Shown here in pieces: positions 26,913-35,115 of a DNA stretch of 64,000 bases (position 1 is its first letter; each line of letters opens with the position of its first letter). Source of the DNA: JAJDNS01 sp963578825 (lineage in GTDB: Bacteria; Acidobacteriota; Vicinamibacteria; Fen-336). The DNA is taken from assembly GCA_963578825.1 (NCBI GenBank), contig CAUZDW010000016.1:21573-85572 (forward strand), written 5' to 3'. Below the pieces are notes generated by a model that did not search any database, was not told the origin of the DNA, and was given only the letters and a program-made list of their open reading frames with translations. The position numbers and the translations under genes are program-made.

Positions 26913-28145
26913 ATGAAGCTTCTGACCTGCATATTCACGTACAACCGACCGCTTTTACTGGCGAACTGCGTGAACTCCGTTGAGAAGTACTTCCCTTGGG
27001 GCGAGCGGCTCGTTCTGGATGACGGGAGCGAGGATCCAGCGGTGAGCGAAATCCTCGATCATCTGGCGCGGCGAGATCGATGGACGTGCAGGAGCCTTCG
27101 GAGGGACGGAATCCGTGAGCAGAATCGTCGGCTCGGGGGCTTCTACCAGAACATGGCCTATGCGATCTCATTCGCCCTGGAGAACGGGTACGACTTCTGC
27201 TTCTTCCTGGAAGATGATGGGCAGCTCTGCTGGCTCGACGAGACGTACCCGGAACAACTGATGAAGCTCTTCGACGAGTGCCCGGACGCGGTCCAGGCTT
27301 CACCCCTCTTCCTTAGTCGCCTGGATGGTGCAGCAAACCTCGAGTATGTCGAAGACATTGGCGCCTACAGAACGCCCCGCGGGTTTAATACGACAGGTGT
27401 CCTGAATCTGAAGATCGTGCGTCAGACACAGGGGTTTCGCTTCATCGATGGCACCTCTTCCGAGGACATCCCTAGCGAAAGCTACTTGCCGGCGAACTCA
27501 CGATTGTGGCTCGAGCGGGGCTACCGCCTCTACTGGCAGCGGGCTCCGCTCGTGGCACGCATCATGTGGCTGGTGAGGCGGCCCAGTCTGAAGGATCCAC
27601 TGGCGAAACTGAATCCTCTCAATTGGCTGGAGGGTGAGAAACAGCTGCTGCGACCGTTGTCGCGCGACGAGATCGGAAAGCTACGGACACATAGGGGGAG
27701 GCACTATCCCTGTCAGGAGTACTTTTTTGATGGACGAGACGCCGACTGTGTGGTTCCGCTCAGTCGCTATGCGGGTGAGAGGGGGTACTACTACCGCAGG
27801 TGTCGAAGCGCGTACACGAACGAGAAGGCTCGGAGTGGCGGACCGCTCGAAGTCTCGGTTGTGAACACGTTGGAAGCTAGCCGCCTTCAACCGCTGCCAT
27901 CTCATATTGCCTGGGGCCGGCAAGAGGCCGCGATCGACGGGGAGCGCTTGGCTGTGAGAATGCGGCGCCATTTGCCAGGCTGGGTCAAGCTCGCTCTCAA
28001 GCCTCTGGCCATCTGGCTGGATTGGTCTGGCCTGGGTGAGCCCTATGGCTTCCTCTGCCGCATCCTCATGAGGCGCAGGCTCATGCAAGAGATCCCAGCC
28101 TTTTGGGATTCGTCCGATGGGGTTCCCGACCGCACACAAACATGA
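26913..28145 (+). CDS. Glycosyltransferase family 2-like
   Basis: The 410-residue protein begins KLLTCIFTYNRPLLLANCVNSVEKYF, a GT-A start. It then has RLVLDDGSEDP and the metal-binding FCFFLEDDGQLCWLD (acidic DxD-like cluster). A DGTSSEDIPSESYLP region follows, typical of the acceptor side. The C-terminal 200 residues are basic and unassigned. ATG 26913 gives the canonical start; an earlier in-frame ATG at 26844 adds unrelated residues. It is the only plus-strand glycosyltransferase in this part. Its stop overlaps the frame of an IS200-like remnant. Confidence 0.8.
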   Translation: MKLLTCIFTYNRPLLLANCVNSVEKYFPWGERLVLDDGSEDPAVSEILDHLARRDRWTCRSLRRDGIREQNRRLGGFYQNMAYAISFALENGYDFCFFLEDDGQLCWLDETYPEQLMKLFDECPDAVQASPLFLSRLDGAANLEYVEDIGAYRTPRGFNTTGVLNLKIVRQTQGFRFIDGTSSEDIPSESYLPANSRLWLERGYRLYWQRAPLVARIMWLVRRPSLKDPLAKLNPLNWLEGEKQLLRPLSRDEIGKLRTHRGRHYPCQEYFFDGRDADCVVPLSRYAGERGYYYRRCRSAYTNEKARSGGPLEVSVVNTLEASRLQPLPSHIAWGRQEAAIDGERLAVRMRRHLPGWVKLALKPLAIWLDWSGLGEPYGFLCRILMRRRLMQEIPAFWDSSDGVPDRTQT

Positions 28146-28279
28146 TGCAGACCTGGCCCCCGAGTCTACGCCACACGAAGCGCGAGTGTAACTGTCACGT
28201 CGTGTTCCGGCCGAAGCGCCGGAAGCTGGCGATTCGCGCGGGCCTAAGACATCGGCTTGGAGAGCTGTCTCAGGCCTGA
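28142..28279 (+). pseudogene. IS200/IS605-type Y1 transposase remnant
   Basis: The 45-codon frame contains SLRHTKRECNCHVVFRPKRRKLA and then LRHRLGELSQA before a stop. This matches the start of TnpA of the IS200/IS605 family, where a Tyr-His-x-Val-Phe-x-x-Lys-x-Arg-Arg-Lys strand precedes a helix of the L-x-x-L type. The HUH histidines and catalytic Tyr that follow in intact TnpA are absent. Only an eroded 5' piece remains, wedged between the GT2 and sqdB genes. No clear ends or flanking hairpins are visible. Confidence 0.55.
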
Positions 28280-28385
28280 ACGAGCGCCGCAATCTTGCGC
28301 CGCGGACGCTTTTCGGGTATTGGTAATCTGAACGTCGGTTGGAGATCAAGGCCTTCCTGCTTTCGATTCAAGGCGGCATACGCGC

Positions 28386-29606
28386 ATGAAGATCATTGTG
28401 TTAGGTGGAGACGGCTTCTGCGGGTGGCCTACGGCCCTGCATCTCTCTGCCGCAGGCCACGAAGTCGTCATTGTCGACAATCTGTCCCGGCGCAACATAG
28501 ACAACGAGCTCGAGGTCAGCTCCCTGACCCCGATCACTCCGTTAGGGGCTCGACTGAGCGCATGGCGAGAGGTATCGGGCAAGCAGGTCGACTTCTTAAA
28601 GTTCAATATCTCGCAGCACTATCACAGGCTCCTCAGCCTGTTCGGAGACTTCAAGCCAGACGCGGTCGTCCATCTCGCGGAGCAGCGTGCCGCGCCGTAT
28701 TCCATGAAGTCGTCCTGGCACAAACGGTACACCGTCGACAACAACATCAACGCAACGAACAACGTCCTGGCAGCCATCGTCGAGTCCGGGGGCGACATCC
28801 ACCTCGTTCACCTCGGGACCATGGGTGTGTACGGATACGGGACGTCCGGCACAAAGATCCCCGAAGGATACCTTCGCGTGAAGATCGACACGGAGGATGG
28901 CGAGACGGTCACTCAGGAGATCCTCCACCCTGCCTACCCGGGAAGCATCTATCACATGACCAAGACCCAGGATCAGCTCCTTTTCGCGTTCTACAACAGG
29001 AACGACAAGGTCAGGGTCACCGATCTTCATCAGGGTGTCGTCTGGGGGACCCAGACATCTGAGACGGCGCAGGATGAGAGGCTGATCAACCGTTTCGACT
29101 ACGACGGTGACTACGGTACGGTGCTGAATCGGTTCCTGATGCAGGCCGCGGTAAAATACCCGCTGACGGTTCACGGCACCGGCGGCCAGACACGGGCCTT
29201 CATTCACATCCAGGACACGGTCCGCTGCATCCAGCTCGCCTGCGAGAAGCCCCCGGCTCGAGGAGAGCGCGTTCGCATCCTCAATCAGATGACGGAGACT
29301 CACCGGGTGCGCGAGCTCGCGGCGATGATCGCTGACATGACCGGCGCCACGATCGAAAAAGTCAAGAACCCGAGGAAAGAAGCAGACGAGAACGAGCTCC
29401 GGGTCGAGAACCGGCAGCTGCTCGATCTGGGCCTCGAGCCGATCCTCCTCCACGACGGACTCATGACGGAGATCATCGATATCGCTCGAAAGTACGCGGA
29501 CCGGTGCGACCGGACGAAGATCCCCTGCACCTCCCTCTGGGTTCGGGAAGAAGGAGAGCGCCTGGGTCAGTCACGGGCGAAGAAGGCGGAAGTGGCGTCT
29601 CCCTAG
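28386..29606 (+). CDS. sqdB: UDP-sulfoquinovose synthase (SQD1/SqdB/Agl3 family)
   Basis: This family converts UDP-glucose and sulfite to UDP-sulfoquinovose with tightly bound NAD. The 406-residue protein has the diagnostic GGDGFCGWPTALHLSA opening instead of the usual GGAGF. It also has VVIVDNLSRRNID, the HLAEQRAAPYSM stretch, TMGVYGYG, and the catalytic YHMTK at the Y-x3-K place. DLHQGVVWGTQT and the family C-terminus ENELRVENRQLLDLGL-P complete the match. No sulfolipid synthase (SqdX/SqdD) adjoins it. It lies among surface-glycan genes, so sulfoquinovose may enter a glycan as with archaeal Agl3. Its 3' end overlaps the convergent glycosyltransferase gene by 36 bases. Confidence 0.9.
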   Translation: MKIIVLGGDGFCGWPTALHLSAAGHEVVIVDNLSRRNIDNELEVSSLTPITPLGARLSAWREVSGKQVDFLKFNISQHYHRLLSLFGDFKPDAVVHLAEQRAAPYSMKSSWHKRYTVDNNINATNNVLAAIVESGGDIHLVHLGTMGVYGYGTSGTKIPEGYLRVKIDTEDGETVTQEILHPAYPGSIYHMTKTQDQLLFAFYNRNDKVRVTDLHQGVVWGTQTSETAQDERLINRFDYDGDYGTVLNRFLMQAAVKYPLTVHGTGGQTRAFIHIQDTVRCIQLACEKPPARGERVRILNQMTETHRVRELAAMIADMTGATIEKVKNPRKEADENELRVENRQLLDLGLEPILLHDGLMTEIIDIARKYADRCDRTKIPCTSLWVREEGERLGQSRAKKAEVASP

Positions 29607-30566
29607 AAGCGCTTCCTTGAGTGCTCCCGCCAGAGCCCGGGGCGACTTGTTGAAGCGGTCGACGGAGGGGAGATGGTCGGGCGCTTCGGCAGCCAGCTGC
29701 CGCTGGGCGCGTCGCAGCAGCGCCACGTAGGGCTCATAGATCGATCGCTTGACGGACCGCGGCATCTTCCAGCTGGCCGCGTAGAGATCGACGAGTCGAG
29801 GATGAAGCACCTTCAGGCCCTGGAAGTGGTAAAGGGCCAGCGCATGCCCGTCGACGAAGGACAGTCCCTTCTCTGTAACGATCCGACGCCCGGCAATGTT
29901 CCAGGGCGCCGCGTTGACTCCGATGTCGGAGGCGTCCTGGATTCCGTAGTGATCGGCGCCCATCTGGTCGAAGATTTTCTGATCGAAAGTCTCTCCCCTC
30001 CTCTCGTGAAGGTCTGGGCGTGCGAGGCACGCGTGGAGCCACCAGTCCAGGACGGCGAGGGTCTCCGGGGACCGACGAAAGGCCGCGAATCCGCCATTGC
30101 GAGTACCGATTTGTGACTCCCAATGCTTGAAGTCGGCCGTGAAGTGGTGGGGAGTGAGCAGGCCGAACACCCGCGGATCGGCCGGGAAGACATGGACGGG
30201 GTCAGAGAAAAAGGCCATGTCTGCGTCGAGGTAGACCGCCCAGGTGATGGTCGGTTGGCTGGCAAGGAGGTTGCCAACCACCAAGGGCTTGCAGCTCCAA
30301 CAGAATTCGGGGACACGCAAGCGGACCCGAGCCGCCTCCAACCGCTCCGACACGAAATCTTCAGCCGCAACGATATGAGCCCGCTCCAGGTGAAGCTGTT
30401 GGAGTGTTTCAGCCGCTGCGGCGTCGACGCAGAAGAAGTGGAACGTGCCGCTCCTCACGTGCGAGGCGAAGGAATAGTAGAGTGCCAGTGCTCGAAGAAT
30501 GTAACCGGAGTCCAGAACGGTCCCGTAGGCAACGCTGGCTCCGCCGTGGGCAGCTCGAGAGCTCAT
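29571..30566 (-). CDS. Putative glycosyltransferase, GT-A fold with DxD
   Basis: The 331-residue protein has YGTVLDSGYILRALALYYSF at its start, as in GT8-like enzymes that begin with a retrieval of a stored chain. The metal/nucleotide motif is WAVYLDADMAFFSDP at about residue 125-139. IGTRNGGFAAFRRSPE and DASDIGVNAAPWNI are typical of this nucleotide-diphospho-sugar transferase group. ATG 30566 is used; the longer open frame overlaps the upstream methyltransferase. Last gene of the long minus-strand run. It collides with sqdB over 36 bases. Confidence 0.75.
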   Translation of the reverse strand: MSSRAAHGGASVAYGTVLDSGYILRALALYYSFASHVRSGTFHFFCVDAAAAETLQQLHLERAHIVAAEDFVSERLEAARVRLRVPEFCWSCKPLVVGNLLASQPTITWAVYLDADMAFFSDPVHVFPADPRVFGLLTPHHFTADFKHWESQIGTRNGGFAAFRRSPETLAVLDWWLHACLARPDLHERRGETFDQKIFDQMGADHYGIQDASDIGVNAAPWNIAGRRIVTEKGLSFVDGHALALYHFQGLKVLHPRLVDLYAASWKMPRSVKRSIYEPYVALLRRAQRQLAAEAPDHLPSVDRFNKSPRALAGALKEALLGRRHFRLLRP

Positions 30567-30585
30567 TTCTGCGTCCCGTCGCTCG

Positions 30586-31506
30586 TTAGCTCTTTCTGAG
30601 GTAGGCGACGTGGGTGTGACCTGAAAGCCGATCGCCTGCGAACGGAAAGGCGAGGGCTGCGAACGTCCTGAATGCGATGCGCAGCGGGGCCCGCCCAACT
30701 CGTCGCAGTCCGGTGAGATCCGAGCACAGCTGCTCGGATCGTTCCGAAACCCAGGTCGCGAAAAGCTGATGACTCAGCGGCTCTCGGCGATACGCGGCGA
30801 ACTCCAGGTGGAACCGCTGAGCGACCCACTCGAGAGCCGTTCGGGGCCAAAGCGTGACGTGATGGGGAGGTTGGTTGAGGAAATTGAGCCGAAGATCAGC
30901 GAGCGGCCCGTCCTGGTTCGGCACTGACAGCACCAGCCACCCGCCGGGCGCAATCAGGTTGATGAGCCTATCCAGGACTGTTTGTGGATCAGCCAGGTGC
31001 TCGAGTACCTGGAACGCTGTCACGCAATCGAATTGGCCGTCTCCGTCTTCCGGCAGCTCCTCTCGCACGTCCAGACCCTGCCCGAGGCAGGCGATCACCG
31101 CGTCGGGATTGAACTCGACGCCCACGGCCGTCGGGATCACGTGGCGAGCAGCGCTCAAGAAACGCCCCCGGCCGCATCCAAACTCGAGGAGTTTCCCGAT
31201 GCCCCTGCCGGACAGGAACTGAAGGACGTCGATGAACTCCCATTTCACGCCCGGGTAGTACCAGTTCTGGGCGGCGAGGGATGCGTAGAGGAACGGTTTC
31301 CCGACCACCATTGGCGAGTAGGAGTGCACACCGCAGTGAACGCACTGATGTTGGGAGAACTCCAGAGGCCAGGGCGAATACTCTGTATCCAGGTCGACGC
31401 CGATCCGGCTCCAGTAGGATGAGATCGGTGCCGTCGGCAGGGTTCGGACCTCGAACCAGCCTCTGCCCCCGCAAAGCGGACACCGACGAAGGTGCTCTCT
31501 GGTCAT
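30586..31506 (-). CDS. Class I SAM-dependent methyltransferase with zinc-ribbon-like head
   Basis: The 306-residue protein begins with a Cys pair (RRCPLCGGRG, Cys9 and Cys12) matched by QCVHCGVH (Cys55 and Cys58). This head resembles that of the methyltransferase at 25725. SAM motif I is KLLEFGCGRGRFLSAA, motif II VGVEFNPDAV, and the post-motif is CVTAFQVLEHLADP with a following APGGWLVLSVPN. Probably acts on a sugar nucleotide or glycan. The ATG overlaps the stop of the upstream epimerase gene (ATGA). Confidence 0.82.
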   Translation of the reverse strand: MTREHLRRCPLCGGRGWFEVRTLPTAPISSYWSRIGVDLDTEYSPWPLEFSQHQCVHCGVHSYSPMVVGKPFLYASLAAQNWYYPGVKWEFIDVLQFLSGRGIGKLLEFGCGRGRFLSAARHVIPTAVGVEFNPDAVIACLGQGLDVREELPEDGDGQFDCVTAFQVLEHLADPQTVLDRLINLIAPGGWLVLSVPNQDGPLADLRLNFLNQPPHHVTLWPRTALEWVAQRFHLEFAAYRREPLSHQLFATWVSERSEQLCSDLTGLRRVGRAPLRIAFRTFAALAFPFAGDRLSGHTHVAYLRKS

Positions 31507-32462
31507 TGGGGACGCGCCGTTTCGCGGTCCTCCGATCCTTGCGAATGTGCCGCGAGCCATCTCCATGTCTCGGCAAGCCCGGTCTCGAGCGAGGTACTAG
31601 GCACGAACTGCAAGTGGTCGCGGGCTCGCGAGATGTCTGAGTACGTGTGCTTGATCTCGCCTTGTCGAAACGGCAGATATTCAACCTCGAAAGGATAGCC
31701 AGGGCCCACCGTCTTGCGAATCAGCCCTATCAGGGCGTTCACGCTCGTCCCAACGCCGCTGCCAAGCTGAAAGCAGCTTCCCTTGGGAGCGACCTTGAAG
31801 GCCCGCCAGATGACCGCGCAAAGGTCTTCTACGTACACGAAATCGCGCGTCTGTGATCCATCGCCGAACACTGAGAGCGCGCGGCGTCGAAGAATCTGCT
31901 TCAGGAAGTGCGCGATGACGCTGCCTTTGCGGTGGGAGCGGGGGCCATAGACATTGGAGAAGCGCAGGCTCACCGTCCGCATACCGTAGGAGCCCGCGAA
32001 GGCGCTGCAGTACCCCTCCCCAGCCAGCTTGGCTGCTCCGTACGGGGAGACGGGTCTCGGCGGCATGTTCTCGTGAACCGGGGGAGTGACCTCCCCGAGG
32101 ATCGCTCCACCCGTGGAGGCGAACACAAATCGCTGGATTCCGTGCTCAGCGACGGCCCTGAGCAACCGGAACGTGCCCTCCACGTTGATACTGAAGTCGG
32201 TCTCGGGCTCCTCGACCGACGCGATCACCCTGGTGTGCGCGGCCAGGTGAATGACGCCATCGACACCCTCGAGGGCTCGATTGACGTCGACGGTGTCCCG
32301 GACATCACCTCGGATGATGTCGACGGCGAAACCCTCGAGGAGCTCCGGGGTGCTTGCCGAGAAGTCGTCCAGAACTGCAACGCTGACGTCCGGAAGGCGG
32401 GACAGGTAGTCGACCAGGTTCGAGCCGATGAAGCCCGCGCCGCCGGTGACGAGTACCCTCAT
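31503..32462 (-). CDS. NAD-dependent nucleotide-sugar epimerase/dehydratase (GalE/WbpP-like)
   Basis: The 319-residue extended SDR has RVLVTGGAGFIGSNLVDYL, DVRDTVDVNRAL, IHLAAHTRV, the FASTGGAILGE strand, and catalytic SPYGAAKLAGE (Tyr and Lys). SNVYGPRSHRKGSVIAHF, FGDGSQTRDFVYVEDL and the C-terminal substrate domain follow. A UDP-hexose or UDP-HexNAc 4-epimerase is the best guess. It is followed by a coupled methyltransferase and preceded by a 142-base gap. Confidence 0.88.
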   Translation of the reverse strand: MRVLVTGGAGFIGSNLVDYLSRLPDVSVAVLDDFSASTPELLEGFAVDIIRGDVRDTVDVNRALEGVDGVIHLAAHTRVIASVEEPETDFSINVEGTFRLLRAVAEHGIQRFVFASTGGAILGEVTPPVHENMPPRPVSPYGAAKLAGEGYCSAFAGSYGMRTVSLRFSNVYGPRSHRKGSVIAHFLKQILRRRALSVFGDGSQTRDFVYVEDLCAVIWRAFKVAPKGSCFQLGSGVGTSVNALIGLIRKTVGPGYPFEVEYLPFRQGEIKHTYSDISRARDHLQFVPSTSLETGLAETWRWLAAHSQGSEDRETARPQ

Positions 32463-32604
32463 TCGAAGGCGGCGGCGAGCGCCCAAACGCAGCCTGGCAG
32501 CAGGTGCCCCTGGGCCGCGCCGTCTTGTGGATCAGCCTCGTGCACAGCGATCAACGAGCTTCCTTCTTCGTGGTTTTGGAGCTGCGGCCCCGGCGAGCTT
32601 GGCA

Positions 32605-34317
32605 TCATCCCGCCCCGGAGGCTTCAATGTCAAGATAGTCGGCTTCGTCGGAGGCGATCCACGTCGCCAGCTGCTGCGTGTCCCGCGCCGCCTCGAACTC
32701 CGTAAAGGTGCTGACCCGCGGCTCCAGGTTGGTCGCCAAAGGGTGAACCACGTCTTCAATAGCCATCTTGACCATCTCGAATGTGGTCGCGCGCCAGGGG
32801 CGCAGGTTGAACAGGGTGTGGGCGAACTGCTGGGCCAGCCGCGTCCTTTCGGCACCCAGGGGGGGCTGCTTCTCCAGGCTGGCGAGCCTGCTCAGGTAAT
32901 CCGCCGCGGACACGGAGTCTATCGTAAAGCCCAGCCCGGAGTACCGGCCGGTCCCGGCAGTGACCACCGGGACGCCGTGGCAGGCCATCTCGATGCCGAT
33001 GGTGCCTCGGACGGTAACGCAGTAGTCGGTCAGCGGGAAGAACGAGTACGTCGAGATATCAGTATCTGGCAGCACTATCTTGACGTGGGGAGGCAGCGCC
33101 CCAACTGCGCTGCGCATCGCGAGGACATCCCGGAGCTCCCCCGAGAAGCGTTCGTGTTGGAGCTTCCAGACCAGATCGGGATGGAGCTTGATGATCCAAT
33201 TCAGTCGAGGGTTGGCACAGGCCGCCTTGACAGTTTCACAGAGCCACGTCTCGTAATCGTCGAACAGCCCTTCGCCGTAGAAGAAGGTCGCGTCCCACAA
33301 GACGTGCGAGAACACAGTTGCTGTCTTCTTGCGGGGGTCGAGGTCGAGCTGCTTCCTGACCACGTCGGAACCCTTGATGGACTTCCCCTGATGAAGAAAC
33401 TTTCGGTTGAACCACGTTCCGGAAACGTAGCTCTCTGCAAGGTCTTGCATCAGAGCCGCGTCCTGTCTCTCATCCCAGCCGATCGTCCGAGCCCGAGACC
33501 AGCTTTTAGGGCTGAGGGAAAACGGATGTTGGTGCCGACCCTCGTATCTAAAGCGCTTGAAGACGTATGAATCCATTCTCTGGGAGCCAACGTACTGGAT
33601 CACCGGAATGTCCCGCGCGAGGGCAACCCCGACGACCTCTGCGGCCGGAGACAGCCCCTTCTCGAGAAGAAGCAGCACGCTCGGACGCATCTCATCGAGC
33701 AGCGCCTCCGCCGCTCGCACATTGTGCTGAGCGCGCCGTAGATCGGCGCCGATCTCCTGACGTGTCTCCGAAGCCTCGATGTCGAGGCGATTGAACTTGT
33801 TTCGAGTCAAGCAGTTCGACAGGGCTACGCGACCAATGTCGACTCGGCGATAGGACAGGGCAATCAGCTCCTGCACAGACCGCCCGAGTCGTTCGAACTC
33901 GGAGACCCCGGGAGCGTCAGGCGGAGGTTTCTTCGCTAGCTGGAAACGTCTGAGGTAGTGGTGAGGCATGGGGCCGAAGAGCCCATGGTATCGGGGTCCC
34001 CAGGGGTCGTGGCCCAGCTCGAGAAAGTGTGGCGTGAGACCCGCGAGGCGCGTCACCAGGGAAAGGACCCCTTCGAGCTTGCGTCCGAAGGCGGTCGTCA
34101 TGCTGCAAACAAAGAGGGCGCGTCGGTCCGGATCGCCCGTCGGAGCGCCCTCACTCATTCGCCGGAAGGCCCCCCCGGCCCGCTGGTAGTCCTCTCGAAG
34201 CGCTGTGTTCAATGCACGATCGGTGGCGTCGAAGCTTGTGCGCACCACCTGCCAGCCGCGGTGAGCGTACTGATCCAGACCAAGCCGACGAAGCACGGCT
34301 GCGATCCGTTCTCGCAC
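32605..34317 (-). CDS. Capsule-type GT-B glycosyltransferase (Capsule_synth-like)
   Basis: The 570-residue protein has a C-terminal half resembling capsule polysaccharide GT-B enzymes of the KpsC/KpsS group, which use CMP-Kdo. The stretch NWIIKLHPDLVWKL is followed by VKIVLPDTDISTYSFF, then TDYCVTVRGTIGIEMACHGVPVVTAGTGRYSGLGF, with a typical small-residue/Glu donor pocket. The N-terminal part (SMTTAFGRKLEGVLSL) is less recognisable. It follows neuA by 87 bases. A role transferring the CMP-activated nonulosonate is an inference from that neighbour plus family habits. The start is GTG at 34317 with GAGGAG ten bases upstream. Confidence 0.65.
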   Translation of the reverse strand: MRERIAAVLRRLGLDQYAHRGWQVVRTSFDATDRALNTALREDYQRAGGAFRRMSEGAPTGDPDRRALFVCSMTTAFGRKLEGVLSLVTRLAGLTPHFLELGHDPWGPRYHGLFGPMPHHYLRRFQLAKKPPPDAPGVSEFERLGRSVQELIALSYRRVDIGRVALSNCLTRNKFNRLDIEASETRQEIGADLRRAQHNVRAAEALLDEMRPSVLLLLEKGLSPAAEVVGVALARDIPVIQYVGSQRMDSYVFKRFRYEGRHQHPFSLSPKSWSRARTIGWDERQDAALMQDLAESYVSGTWFNRKFLHQGKSIKGSDVVRKQLDLDPRKKTATVFSHVLWDATFFYGEGLFDDYETWLCETVKAACANPRLNWIIKLHPDLVWKLQHERFSGELRDVLAMRSAVGALPPHVKIVLPDTDISTYSFFPLTDYCVTVRGTIGIEMACHGVPVVTAGTGRYSGLGFTIDSVSAADYLSRLASLEKQPPLGAERTRLAQQFAHTLFNLRPWRATTFEMVKMAIEDVVHPLATNLEPRVSTFTEFEAARDTQQLATWIASDEADYLDIEASGAG

Positions 34318-34404
34318 CTCGGCTACTCTCCTCTCGCCGTCGGCGTGGGCTTCAACTCACGGCCTCCGCTACCCGGGAGTCGAGATGTGCTGACTGCAGC
34401 CGAG

Positions 34405-35115
34405 TTAGCGATCACCCGTCTCCCACGGCCGCTGTGCGAGCCAGTACTCCGCGAGGGCCAGGTCCTCGGGGTCATCCACATCCAGAGACTCGCTGGCACT
34501 CATCTCGAGGGCCCGAACGACGTCACCGTACAACTTGTCTTCCAGCAGAAGCTCCGTACGGACAGCGAGTACGGCGGGGCCGTTCCTCGCGAAGAGGGCT
34601 GGCTTGTCCTGCCGTCGGAGCACGAGAGGTCCTTCGGCTACGGGTTTCAGCCTTCCCTCCTCGTCTTGGACGAGCAGCGAGCCTGGCTCGAACTGATGCG
34701 GGACACGAACCACGCTGACGACGGTCTCGGCCCCGGTTTCGCCGAGGACGTCCACCGCACGGTCGATGTGCTCCGCGCGGCGAAGGGGCGAGGTGGGCTG
34801 CAGCAGGACCACGGCGTCGGCGCCCCAGCCGTCCGCCGCGCACGCCTCGACTGCGTGACGCATGACGACGACCATGGGTGTCGTGTCGCCGGAAATGTCC
34901 GACGGGCGTACGAATGGCACCTCGATGCCGAGGTCCCCTGCGGTTGCGGCGATCTCCGGATCATCGGTGCTCACGATGACCCGGGTCAGGCGTTTGCTCC
35001 GCCGCGCCGCCTCACACGAGTAGGCGATGAGCGGCCGACCCGCCAGCGCAGCCAAGTTCTTCCTGGGTATGCCCTTGGACCCGCCGCGAGCCGGGATCAG
35101 GCCAAGGACGTTCAT
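34405..35115 (-). CDS. neuA: CMP-nonulosonic acid synthetase (acylneuraminate cytidylyltransferase)
   Basis: Activates a nonulosonic acid (Neu5Ac, legionaminic or pseudaminic type) with CTP. The 236-residue protein has the full signature VLGLIPARGGSKGIPRKNL (CTP-binding loop). It also has RVIVSTDDPEIAATA, VVLLQPTSPLR and NGPAVLAVRTELL, ending with SLDVDDPEDLALAEYWL. The start codon overlaps the stop of neuC by one base (TGATG). The three genes neuB, neuC and neuA are read in that order. Confidence 0.93.
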   Translation of the reverse strand: MNVLGLIPARGGSKGIPRKNLAALAGRPLIAYSCEAARRSKRLTRVIVSTDDPEIAATAGDLGIEVPFVRPSDISGDTTPMVVVMRHAVEACAADGWGADAVVLLQPTSPLRRAEHIDRAVDVLGETGAETVVSVVRVPHQFEPGSLLVQDEEGRLKPVAEGPLVLRRQDKPALFARNGPAVLAVRTELLLEDKLYGDVVRALEMSASESLDVDDPEDLALAEYWLAQRPWETGDR

